Shown in pieces: positions 21,646 to 32,501 of a stretch of 64,000 bases of DNA. The first letter of the stretch is position 1. Each line of letters opens with the position of its first letter. The position numbers were made by a program, and so were the translations under genes. The notes beneath the pieces were generated by a model. The model was not told the origin of the DNA. It searched no databases and worked only from the letters and a program-made list of their open reading frames with translations. The DNA comes from Diospyros lotus. Lineage: Eukaryota > Streptophyta > Magnoliopsida > Ericales > Ebenaceae. Location: NCBI RefSeq assembly GCF_014633365.1, contig NC_068352.1, positions 24,895,310 through 24,959,309 of the forward strand. The letters run 5' to 3'.

Positions 21646-21899
21646 TGTACTAATGAGTTGACACTTCAGTTTCTTGGCAGTGCTATCGTCGAGGAAGCTG
21701 TGGGTGCTCTGCTCTCAATTAGGATTGACAAGCTACCTCCCTTCATCTTGCCCTCCACCTTAATTATCTTGTTATTGGTGATCCCTTTGAGTGCATGGAG
21801 GGATATCTCTCCATTATCCTCTATTCCTTCATCACCGATTCCTTCTGCTTCCTCTTCGTCTTCTACTTCTTCTTCTCCTCGACCTTCCAATAACAGTAG

Positions 21900-23022
21900 C
21901 TGCCGTTTGCATTGGTGCCCTGAGAAGTATCTGTCCCCACATCTGTAATAGGAACCAGGTTATCGTCTAGGATCATTAGGTCTCCCTCCAAAGTTGGAAT
22001 TAGCAAAAATTCCTTCCTCCAACATTACTTCTCAGCATCTCCTTGTTGACCCCTTTGTTGCTCCCTCCTTGTTGCCAACTCCCCGCGTGTGCAATCCTTT
22101 GTTGTTGCACCTTCTGCTTCTTTAACAGGGCCTCAACTACCATTTCTTGCAACTTGGCACTCTCAACTGCTTGTTTCAAGGTTCGTGGCCTGATCATCTT
22201 CACCATAGGCCTTAGTTCTTTGCTCAGGCCACTGAGCAAACTAGAGACAAAATATGCCTCCGTTAGGTGAGGATCATGGCTACTCATCAGAGATCTCAGC
22301 TCTTCAAACCTCCTTAAGTAGGTTCCAACATTGCCCACCTGTTTTAGTTTGTTAAATTCCTCAATGGTGTCCGACATGCTCCTCTCTCCGAATCTCTCAC
22401 ACAACATTTCAGAGAACTCCCTCCAGGTATAGTTCTCCCATCCCCGAGTCCAACCTTGGAACCATGCGTCCACCTTGTCATCAAAGTAAGTGGCCGCTAA
22501 AGCAACCCTCCTTTCTCTCGGTACATTGTACCATTCGAACAACCTCTCACACTTCACCACCTAGGATTGGTCCCCTCAAATACGAGTATCTCCATTCGAG
22601 GCATGGGAAACCCCTGTGGTGGAGGAATAGTCCGGTCCTCCCGGTCCCCACGCCTCAGTGTCATCACCTTGCTCGACAACAATCTCATGGGCTCTATTTT
22701 CTTGATTTATCCTCTCATTTTGTAAAATAGGGTCGTTCCTATCTCTATGAGGAAAGTCGGGAGACAGCCTAACCTGATTTTGGCAGGTAAACATCAACAT
22801 AAACTGTTGAAGCTAATTACCCATCTCTTCCCTCATTTGGTTGATATCTTCCCTCATTCAGTTAAGTCCTCCTTCCACCTTACGATCAACTGTCATGATC
22901 GCATCATGATTTTTTTGGTTGCTGACTTCTAGGCGGTCCACCCGATCCTGAAATTCTCCTATTGCCGAGCTAAGTTGCTGGAGCTGTGACTCCATGTTCT
23001 TCATGCGTGTTCCTTCGGCCAT
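21900..23022 (-). pseudogene. gypsy gag with zinc knuckle
   Basis: Likely start is MAEGTRMKNMESQLQQLSSA at 23022, giving a coiled-coil-like N-terminus. The retrotransposon gag domain follows at 22000-22560: ALAATYFDDKVDAWFQGW, EFSEMLCERFGERS, EFNKLKQVGNVGTYLRRFEE and YFVSSLLSGLSKELRPMV. A knuckle near 21940 reads YRCGDRYFSGHQCKRQ, missing one cysteine. Stops at about 22560 and 22810 break it. Confidence 0.85.
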
Positions 23023-23071
23023 CTTCTGCGACCATAATACTCCTCGCCAGCACCGAGGCTTTGATACCAAA

Positions 23072-23478
23072 TGTCACAGTTGCGCTGTGACCACTGTCGA
23101 CCTTCTAACTCGGTGTGAATTAGAAGGAGTCGCTAGAGAACCGTAAGAGAAGAGAAAGGTTTGGAGAAGAAGAAAGAGAGAGAGAGAGAGAGAGAATGCA
23201 GAGAGTAGGAATCTAAAATTGGTTAATTGATTGATTCTCTTGCTGCAGGTTGACATAGTTTATATAGGACTCATAGGTGTTGCCACAACAGATCTTCTCT
23301 CCTCTAACAGATTCTTTTGTCCTATTCTAGCCCCCTTTACACCTAGCATAACAGTCTAACAAACTACCAGCTGGAAATGGTAAAGTCTATAATTAATAAT
23401 GAAAAGAAAATAGCTAATCTCTACTTAATATCCGCAGCAAAATTTATCAAACTTTCGGCCTCCTCTTGTTTTGTGACA
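23072..23478 (-). repeat. gypsy 5' LTR
   Basis: 407 bp; minus strand TGTCACAAAACAAGAGG ... CAACTGTGACA. The ends form an inverted TGTCACA/TGTGACA pair. It has a TATATAAAC promoter box near 23255 and a GA microsatellite at about 23172-23194. The primer site TGGTATCAAAGCC (23057-23069) follows after two bases, with one mismatch to the usual plant sequence. Confidence 0.87.
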
Positions 23479-24331
23479 TTTTTAAATGTAGCATGTATGC
23501 CACCATATATGTTAAGAAGACATTTGAAAAAAAGTCTGCCTTGATGTAAATTAGAAAAAAATCCATAGAAAAAGTGTGGTGGTGTTAATTGTATGACTAA
23601 GCTTATTCTTCTAGGTATTTAAGTAAAAGAATATATTTTAGTTTAACCACATTATATTTTGTATATTGTTTTGTAAACTTTTTTGATGTCTCAATTACCA
23701 CTCAAAATTGCACAATCAGAACACTCCATGTTCTTGGCAATATAATATTTAGACCACGATAAAGCATAGTATAAGCCATTATAGTTGATTGCTCAATTCA
23801 AAAATTTTAAAAAATACATAAAATTAGCAAACAGAAAAAGAAAAAATTATATAAATTATATGAGAGGGTTAATTTTTGAGTTGGTTTAGGTTGATACTTT
23901 CATTGTTTCAAGTCATATGATATGAAGATGGTTGTTTCAGGTTACATGGGTTGTCAATCTACTTAATGAATTGATTTAGTTGCTTATGATATTTTTGGAC
24001 TTGAATCATGTTTTTAGCATCTAACCCATAAATACATGCACCCTAGTAACTACAATTGATAAACCAGTTTTAACATTTTATCCTAGTTTTAACATTAGTT
24101 AATAAGTTAAAATAAAGAAATCCAAAATAAGATATTACCAAATATTCTAGACAAACGTAATCAATTTTACCTAGGGTTGCAATCGAACAGAGCCTAGCCA
24201 AGCTTTGCTAAGCTAGGCTCGGCCCGAGCTCAAGCTCAATTAACATGAACCGAGCTCGAGCTCGAGCTCAACAATTTTTTTTTCTAGATAATTATTGATA
24301 TGGTTTAGGGTTTAGGTTCAAGCCTAAGCAA

Positions 24332-24361
24332 TCTGTTAGGATGCCTCAGCTGCATACATCA
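24332..24361 (-). pseudogene. plastid 4.5S rRNA 3'-end fragment (nuclear insert)
   Basis: The complement matches, from memory, the conserved tail of plastid 4.5S rRNA (GTATGCAGCTGAGGCATCC region) over about 30 bases, and the similarity fades on both sides. The neighbouring 24362-24480 is not identified but has the composition and look of organelle spacer. Orientation is opposite to the 23S fragment that follows. Confidence 0.7.
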
Positions 24362-24521
24362 ACTAAGCCCTCTCGGGGACTTGCTTAAGAGTAAGAAAGA
24401 GGAACCTCGTGTAAATACCCAAATGGAAACTAAGTTCCCACTCACGACCCTAGTAGATCTGTTCCGTTCAAAATGGGAATGGGCTAGGGTTATAAACTTA
24501 TAATCTATAATTTGGTGATTG

Positions 24522-24685
24522 AGTTGGGTTCAAAACATCTTGAGACAGTTTGGTCCATATTCAGTGTGGGTGTTAGAGCATTAAGAGAACCAAGAAGGAG
24601 GCACCTCTGGTGTACTAGTTATCGTGTCCACAGTAAACGTTGGGTAGCCAAGTGCAGAGTGGATAACTGTTGAAAGCATCTAAGT
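24522..24685 (+). pseudogene. plastid 23S rRNA 3'-end fragment (nuclear insert)
   Basis: Follows the conserved 3' domain of bacterial/plastid 23S rRNA: GAGACAGTTTGGTCC, GTGTTAGAGCATT, GCACCTCTGGTGTA, GGGTAGCCAAGTGC and GAAAGCATCTAAGT in the right order. A block of roughly 25 bases that contains the sarcin-ricin loop is missing. Nearly every difference from the conserved sequence is C-to-T or G-to-A. This is a nuclear copy of plastid DNA (NUPT), not a working rRNA. Confidence 0.85.
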
Positions 24686-24740
24686 TTCAAACTATGGAAT
24701 TTCAAATTACTCTTTCGGATAAAGAATGAGATTGGTCCGA

Positions 24741-24823
24741 CAACTACTTTAGGAGGAATGTTTTTATGTGGTGCTAACGATTTAATAACTATCTTTGTAG
24801 CTTTAGAATGTTTTAGTTTATAA
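24741..24823 (+). pseudogene. plastid ndhB fragment (nuclear insert)
   Basis: Translates as [20 protein letters not shown] followed by LECFSL, which matches an internal transmembrane stretch of plastid NADH dehydrogenase-like subunit 2 (ndhB). The usual Pro before ECFSL is Leu here, from a CC-to-TT type change. It ends in an in-frame stop. The piece lies 56 bp after the 23S fragment, whereas in plastid genomes the two genes are far apart, so the insert is rearranged. The bases between 24686 and 24740 and from 24824 to 24880 are not identified. Confidence 0.8.
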
Positions 24824-26055
24824 CCTGTCCTCCTCTCTTTGAAATAAGGGGTGCTTCTGGTTCTGTCAGTGCTTGAGGTCGGGCTCAAGCTCGAATTTAT
24901 CAGAATTATGTTTAAAAAACTTGATAATCTAATATGCAAATAATTAACAAATATAACTAAGTATTACTTGGTAATTTGTAAACTAGATACGTTGTGACTT
25001 GAAGATTAATCACAAAGACTTGACATTTTGCTTATGAATTACTATTCAAGTAAGATTTCTAGTTACTTGACTAAGGAATGAATTACTCGATTAATATTTC
25101 TTCTTAGTTGATTAATGATATAAGTATGGAGACTTGTTATTTTGACCCAGATTTTTTACTCAGTTAAAGGTTATCGTTACTCTACTAATGTACACTTAGT
25201 CGATTAACTCCTTGGTTATTTAAATAATGTTATTCCATCATATATTTGAGTAAAACAAGTATATAATCAATTAATCCCTTTAATTTTCAGTTCTTACTTG
25301 ATCAAAAGAAAAAGTTAGTTAAGTACAACACTTGATACTCAACTAAACATTTCCTTACTAGATTAAAGTGATAATCTCATACATTAGTTGATTAATCTTT
25401 AACTCACAACATATCTTATTATTAACACATTTTAATGGAGAAAGTGATTAAAATTTTGCATTTAATTTCTCATCGTCAGAACATTCTCAAAATTAAACTC
25501 AACAAAATTTAATGATATTATTATAATAATTTAAAATTTGATAATTTATGTTAAATAATATTTTATAAAATTATGAATAAATTTATTAATATATTTATAA
25601 ACGAGTCTATTCACAAGCTATTCATGAATTTCTAATCGAGTCTGCTCGCGAGCTAACGAGTCGAGTTTTACTAAGTTCAAATTTGACTCATTTACAAATC
25701 GAGCTTCAAAATTAGGCTCAAACTCGGGTCGCTTTCCTTAACGAATAAATTTGAACAAGATTTTATCGAGTAGAACACCAAGCCACTCACGAATGGCTCA
25801 GCTTATTTGTGACCCTAGTTTTACCCTCAAGAAAAGGTAAATCTAGGGGAATCTCAAATGAAATCTACAAAATTTTGAATTTTGAATTTTGAATCACCTA
25901 GATGGGAGATGAGTTGGCTAAAACATGTGAAGAGAAATCCAAATGGTAAGATAATTAATGTATATCTCACTAAAAATGAATGGCCTATATAAACCTAGAT
26001 CGAAGGTGAAGTCCATATTGTTTTGTGCCCAAAATACCAAGTAAAGCTCTGCTCC

Positions 26056-28346
26056 ATGGTGAAGGATGAAGCAGCCCTGGATTGGAAGGTTTCAACTGCA
26101 GATGCAAATGAAGAACCAAGAAACAAGAAAATCGCATCGGAGAGTAAGACTGATGACCTTGGAGAAGTTGTGGATAGAATATCTAACTTGCCTCAACCCA
26201 TCACACATCATATCATGTCTTTTCTCCCAACAAAAGATGCAGCCAGAAGTAGCGTGTTGTCAAAGAGATGGAGGTATCTATGGGTTTCCTTCCCGATTCT
26301 TGATTTTGACCAATCTGATTTCGAAATGGATCTCTCACAATCTGTAGATGCTTTCAAAATACAAGACCTTTTCTTGACTTATTTGGAGAATTATATCCAA
26401 CATCGGGAAAGTGTTGTAAAGATTGATAAATTTAGGCTTCGGGCAGAGGTTTTTCTTCAAGCTGATTCAAGGATCAATTCTGTTATTGATTGGGCTTTAG
26501 AGCATGGTGTCAAACAACTAGACCTTGATTTGATTAACCAAAATTGTTTGCCCTACAATTGGCCTAACAGTCTTTGCCCTAAAGAGTCCGTTACCTCTTT
26601 GAAGTTAGGTACATTCAATCTTGATCTCCATGATCTTCTGTTAGTTTTCCCTTCATTACAGGAATTGGTTCTTAGAGGGTGCAAAGTATTGAAAGATATT
26701 GAATGTTTAGGAGCTAATTTGAAAACGCTAGCGTTGGATGAATGTGAAGGATTTAGAAGCATTAAGATAGAATCCTGCAATCTTCAATCTTTCCTCTATT
26801 ATGCTAACCCCCACAATCAAGGCACCGTCACTCTCATTGCTTGTACGTTTCTAAAAGTTTTATCCTTGAGGAATGTTGGGATTGAAGACAAGTGGTTAGA
26901 GCACCATATTTCTGAGCTTGTCCATCTTGAGGATCTAACATTGGATTGTTGCTTCGAGTTGAGAGTAGTAAATTTGTTCCATGGAAAGCTCAAAAGATTA
27001 TCCTTGCTTAGATGCAAGAAATTTGTGGAGGTTGGAATTGATTGCCCAAAACTATATTGCTTCACTTACGCTGGTGAAATAGTAACCTTTGGTTCATTAA
27101 ATTCTTCAAGTCACCTTAATGCTACACTTATTTTATCTCGAAATCAGACTAAAGGTTGGTTTGTGAAACTTCGGAGACTTCTCAGCTTATTTGATCACTG
27201 CAAAGTGTTAAGCCTGGTTTGCAAATCCTATCAGGTATTTTTTTCTTTTTCTTCTCTGTTTTGTAATTTCAGTTTAAATATCACACTATACTTAACATGG
27301 TTGTATTGTTGCTTTCAAGGACTTGATTATTCCAGAATATGGGAAAGATGACTTTCTTCCTCCACTACACGATCTTAAACATCTGAAGGTGGAATGCCAC
27401 TCAACCATAGAAGATTACATAAAATTGGTGGATGACTTGCTCTGGTTTTCTCCTCATCTAGAGACATTATCCATTGTCTCAATGGTAGTTGAAAGTGGCA
27501 GAGAAGTAGTCAATAGTCTTGATGCACCAAACCACAAAACAGGAGATCCAGATGTAATGGAGCCATCATACTGCAAGAAAAAGGTTTGTTCTTTTTAATA
27601 TACAAAATTTTTCACCAAATCCCACAAAATAATTTTTATTTTTCTAAACTTCGTCAAATAGTTTTTAAGTCCCTTTTTTTTTTTTACTTTTTCCTAATTT
27701 CTTCAAGTTTTCAGTTTGCTATCATTCTTTTATATTTCAGCTAACTTTTTGCCACAATTGGCATCCATTTTCTCATACTTGATAATTCGATTTTTGAAAA
27801 AAAATTATTGAATTTTTGCTGTCTTTCTAGATCTTGATGAGGTGGAATTCAATCGTATGTTCTGAATTGAAGATTGTAACATTTTGGTACAAATTTTCTA
27901 CATTTTGAATCAATAGTTGACATGTTCTTATTTCATCCATTTTAGTTTAATAAAAAAATAAAATAAAATTTGTCACAGTTTGTATTAAAACAACAGTGTG
28001 CATGTACCTACTAGTGATGTTATGTATTTCTGATGTCATTATGTATGCCAAGTCTGACTATTTGACATTTTGTTTGACCAAGCTTGACTTCAAATTTCAA
28101 TATAAGAAGTTGCTAGCGGAAGATGAGGATTCATTTTGCTGTGTAATGCATCCTAAAGAGTGTTGGCAGCATCGTTTGAAAAAGGTTATGATCAACAGCT
28201 TTGATGGTTCTGTTCATGATGACAAGAAAAATTTGTTGAAGTATTTCAGTGAGAATGGGAAGATATTGGAATCAATTCAGAATGACTCACAAGTTTTTGG
28301 AGTACTCCAGGGAAAGTATTTTGAGCAATCAACAATTCTATCATGA
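26056..28346 (+). CDS. F-box/LRR protein with FBD-like C-terminus (copy 1)
   Basis: Exons 26056-27234, 27320-27583 and 28083-28346, all GT-AG and phase 0, give 568 aa. The F-box lies at residues about 40-80 (SNLPQPITHHIMSFLPTKDA, VLSKRWRYLW). Leucine-rich repeats follow at about 150-340 (LVFPSLQELVLRGCKVL, HISELVHLEDLTLDCC). The C-terminal part is FBD-like (LKHLKVECHSTIEDYIKLVD, LVFSPHLETLSI-type sequence, CWQHRLKKVMINSFDG). F-box proteins of this family bind SKP1 and select substrates for SCF ubiquitin ligases in nucleus or cytoplasm; the substrate is unknown. The start was chosen at MVKDEA because the paralogue at 32502 shares it and upstream codons lack further conserved sequence. No stop or frameshift, so probably functional. 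The 25818-26055 promoter region shows only a TTTTGAA triplet repeat. Confidence 0.88.
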
Positions 28347-29200
28347 TCCAGAAAATGGTGGGTATTCAGATAATGATGCTTCAGTATGCATGCTGTTGTT
28401 ATTTTAGTTACTGAAAAATTTAGTACTTTTGTTTCTTGGGTAAAAGAACTGTCTGTGGAATGGACTATTTGTTATTGAGTGAAAGCAATATCTGCATAGA
28501 ATGAGAAGCTCTACAGTGCATGAGTATTGCACAATGAATGTTTTACCTAGTTTTCACGTATATCCCCCTCACAGACACGTTATGCTCAACAAATGTACGT
28601 GTTAGACATATCATGTTGTTTGTCCCTTGCTTATGATTGCTCAAACACACAATTCTAGCATGATGAAGACTCATAAAACTCACTTGACATTGAAGAGTTG
28701 TAGCATACACTTTTGTATGTTCCTTATGAATCTTGGATTTTGATAGGTGTCATTTACTTATAATTTTATCTATTTTTTGAATAATTTAACTATTGAACTT
28801 AGTCCTTTTAGATTAGCTACTAGTAGTACTTGATTAATGATATTAATTTTATATGTCAATACAAGAAGGAAAAAAAATACTAAGTCTTGATTCCATCGAA
28901 TGGGGTTGGCTTTATGATATCTTTTTATACTTGTTTTACTTTTACTCTCAGACCATACATTGTCTTCCATCTGGCCCTCAAGTCCTATCTTGCTAACCAT
29001 TGTCTGCATTTTGCATTTATGCACTCGTATTCAAGTCCTCTGTACTCTGAAACCTATCTGTTGCTTGTGTGCTCATTGATATATGCAGTCAAAATGTGCT
29101 TTTTCAACATTCCAGCCATTCAATGAGGTTTCTGGAAGAAATATTATTCGACACAATGTTCGATTTCAATATGTACCCTTTCTCGCCTGTTTTATGAGCA
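28347..29200 (+). repeat. 3' flank of F-box copy 1, duplicated at 34632-35180
   Basis: Begins TGATCC-GAAAATGGTGGGTAT in both copies and stays alignable in patches (GTTACTGAAAAATTT, GTAAAAGAACT, GATGGGGTTGGCT...TGATATCTTTT) up to about 29000 here and 35180 in the other. It is the untranslated and downstream DNA of a tandem gene duplication. The GGGGTTGGCT motif also occurs at the RTE 3' end at 9907 and may be a retroposon trace. 29200-30800 holds no gene I can support. Confidence 0.6.
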
Positions 29201-30817
29201 TTTGGTGATGTTCAATGTTAAGGGGTTTCATGCCAAATGCTGTAAGCTTTTAATTTAGTTACAGTTGGTTTTTCAGGAGTTGATCAATTTGTGTTCAACA
29301 GATCAAGCTTGCAACTTGCACTGCATGAAGACTGCTCTTCGACAAGTTGAGGGGATCTGATTTTTTTCGCTTTTCTTTTTCCTTCTTTTTTTTTTTTCAG
29401 TACTGGTATCTGTATTAGTGAACTGGGGATGCCCTAGTGGCATCTATATAACTGGTGGTGTTCATAATTAGTTGCGTTTGCTGAGTAAGAGATCTGGTGT
29501 GCTTTCATGATTTGTGAATTTCTCATGGATCGTATTTTACTCGAGTAAGAGGCTAGAATTATATGATATGTGCATTGAAGTCAACTGTTAAAACAAAATG
29601 TTACTTAGATTTGTGTATGTTTGTTTGTTGCTTTTCCTTCCCTTGGATGAATTATTTATGTGGTTCTGTAACTCCACACTGCAGAGTGCTATGGAATTAT
29701 AATTAGAAGCAGTTTTCTTGATAGCCAAAGTCATCTTTTCTTTCTATTTAATTCTTCTCATATGACTTGATCAGGAGCAGTATTAAAGCAGGTCTGAGGC
29801 CTCATTGGCCTGTGCCAACAAAACTTTCCACTGCTCTTAAGTTTGGCTGTTTACAGTCTCTGCCCGTTTTCTTTCTTCTGTTTTCTGGTTAGCTTGTTTT
29901 CCATACATTAAGGCTATGTTTTGCTGGGAGAATGTTGGATTGGATCACCCAATCTCACTTCTCATTTTCTTGTTTAGTGCTGTTTGCTTGCTGTTGCAGT
30001 TGTCATTTCAACAAAATTGCTGGCCTTCATGAAAATTTCGAGTTTTGTCTTGCAATCTGTAAGCAGCTTTACAATATAAGATCATTACCTTTACAAACAT
30101 TGTCAATGAAACTTCATAATGCAAGTTGCCGCCTCCTTGACAGAGAACAGAATGGTAAACATAACACAGAAAAACAAAAGGTTTCCACTTTTTTTTTTGT
30201 TGTCTATTTTTTGGTAAAGGAGAAAGGAAAATGAGGAAACACTTTATTTTGCTTCTTGGTGTAATTGGGTGACCTATTTGAAGTTTCGTGTTGTATATCA
30301 CACTTTTTACATTATAGAATTTCTCACACTTATAGAGTGATTTTTTTCCTTTTTTAACATATTGACGTCGTAAATTGTGTTTCTCTTTCTAGCTAATTTA
30401 TTGTATCACATTAAATAATCATGTTGTTTAGGGTTTTATTTCTATTTTATGTATTTCTAGTTTTCTATCAACAAAAATAATATATGTTAATAAAATTAAA
30501 AATTATGGGTTTTATGTGTATTCCTATTTTATGTGTTTCCAGTTTTAATTTTATGTGTTTTAGTTCTTTTCCATCAAAATTAAAATTTAATTATAATCTT
30601 GAAAATTTTAAACTTTTTAGATTACCTATCTTTGTAAGACATGTTAATAATTAATTTGATTCTTAAATTTTTTAATGACAATTTTTAAATAGTCATGTTA
30701 CTTGTACATCAATTTTATACATCTTGAATTACATAAAAGGGTATTATGATCAAAATATCTCTTACCTTCATGCATCTCACGCGCTTCTATGTGCCTCATG
30801 AGGAATTTTTTTTTATC

Positions 30818-30865
30818 ATTGATACACCTTTGTGTAGTTCAAGTTGTACACAAAGGTGTATCAAT
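30818..30865. repeat. perfect 19-bp inverted repeat, 10-nt loop
   Basis: Arms 30818-30836 (ATTGATACACCTTTGTGTA) and 30847-30865 are exact complements around the loop GTTCAAGTTG. It lies in AT-rich intergenic DNA between the two F-box genes. No target duplication or coding sequence is attached. The region 30866-32440 is AT-rich with nothing else recognisable except three near-copies of GATTATCCGAAATC at 32145-32225. Confidence 0.8.
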
Positions 30866-32501
30866 AGTATTTTTCATTTCTAAAGCATCCATGATTAAAT
30901 TTTTTTCAACTTTTAAATTAATTATAATATCTAATTTTTTTCCAGATTAAGTAATTTAACTTAAATAAAGAAATTACTAAAGCCATTTGATTCAAAAAAA
31001 TTAACCTCAATTCCGCTACATATTATATAGTTTTTTTTTTTTCAATTAGAGGAATTGATTTTTAGATGATATTTTATTTAATTTTTTAATCACTATTTAC
31101 ACGTAATAAATTATTTTCTTATTTTTCAAGAAATTGTAAACAAGCAAAGGATACTAATATGACAATGAATATAAATATAAATGTAAAATATTTGTCATAA
31201 TGATCAAATAAATTTTAATTTATCAACAAAATTGAGATGCGACAAAGATCCAATTCAAAGTTCAAAAAGTGAAAAAACTTAGAAAATATAACTAAAATAA
31301 ATTATTTTAATTTACCAATGAAATATTTAATCCATGTTTTTAAATTAATACTTTTATACGATATATATGGATTGGTAAGTTAAAAATTATTTTAACTTAC
31401 CAATCTTGCAATGATACATTAAAGGGCAAATAGCAAAAAAAGAATCTAAATATTTTTACAAATTTAAAAATTTATCTAAATATTTCAATTTTAACAATTT
31501 TATCTCAATTGATTCAATTTGGTATAATTTTATTCATTTGAAATCAATTTGATAGGCATGTGCCATTTTTGATGTGATATATCATTTGTTATAAAAAATA
31601 TATATATATGAAACTCACATGTACATGTGAAAAAATTAAAAAAATAAAATTATATATATGAGTCTTAATCATATGTATACGTGTGACTCTTATTTTTATA
31701 TTTTTTTCAAGACAAGCGACTTGTCATGTCAGCAACACACCTCCCAAATTAATTTTAGGTGTAAAGAAAAAATTATACTCAATTAAGCCAATTGAGATAC
31801 GATTGATAAAATTAAAATATTTAAATAAATTTATAAATTCGTGAAAAGATTACTCTTTTATTTTAAACTTAGCATGGAATAACAACTTCCACCCTTATAT
31901 GAAATGAGTTGGTTTGGATTGAAAATTGATTATCAAGAATAACAAGATGGTTGTTTTGAAAAGGCTGGAGTTTGACCAGTGAGCTTGATGTACTCTGACC
32001 AATGATAATTTTAAAGAGGTGAAACTTTTCAAAAATTAATAGAAAAAGAATGAAGAGCAAAATATATATGCGTTCAAAAATGGAGTTCTTTTCGAACATT
32101 CATATTTTGAATTCAATCGTAATCACTTCGGAAGATACTCCATGATTATCCGAAGTCTAGTAGGATACCATCTTTTTCAATTATCTTCCATAATTATCTG
32201 AAATCTTCATTGATTATCCGAAATCTTGGAAACAATATTTTTTTTTTTTTTGGGTAAATAGAATCTTCACAGAATATCATCAAATTTTCCTCCCATTTAT
32301 CTATATATTTTGAATTCATCCACACCAACCTTTCCATCAATAATCCAAATTTGTGAGTGATCCTTATCGCCATTTAGTTTCCCTTTTAAGTTGTTGCCGT
32401 AATTATTTTATTCCCACTGTTTTCTCGTTTTTCTGATTGTTCTGGTGCTACACTTACATTACATCCCCTTGGTCCTAAGATACAGAGTTAAACTCTGCAC
32501 C

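Larger units (their letters stand above)
18840..23478 (-). mobile_element. Ty3/gypsy retrotransposon, decayed, 3' LTR missing
   Basis: Minus-strand order LTR (23072-23478), primer site, gag, protease, reverse transcriptase, RNase H, integrase is the gypsy order. Frameshifts and stops split every domain. No full LTR exists at the low-coordinate end; only TGTCACA at 18796-18802, identical to the first 7 bases of the LTR on the plus strand, may remain. The 18693-18840 spacer shows nothing else. Confidence 0.88.
24172..25817. mobile_element. hAT-like non-autonomous TIR element (1646 bp) containing plastid DNA
   Basis: Ends TAGGGTTGCAATCGA ... TATTTGTGACCCTA form an imperfect inverted repeat that extends into GAGCC-rich subterminal sequence on both sides. 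Flanks ATTTTACC (24164-24171) and GTTTTACC (25818-25825) form an 8-bp target duplication with one mismatch, the hAT length. The left arm ends near 24285 and the same GCTCAAGCTCGA sequence resumes near 24882; the block between is plastid-derived at least in part. No transposase. From 23484 to 24163 I see only AT-rich DNA. Confidence 0.7.

Noticed and set aside
21529..21948. Ser-rich open frame on +
   Set aside because: Opposite strand of gypsy protease/gag; low-complexity serine run from an acidic sense stretch.
24332..24685. Functional rRNA genes
   Set aside because: Fragments are short, rearranged, mutated and lack the sarcin-ricin loop region; they are nuclear plastid relics.
25905..25990. 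Possible RTE fragment before F-box copy 1
   Set aside because: Only a short AACATGTGAAGAGAAATCC match; too weak to call.
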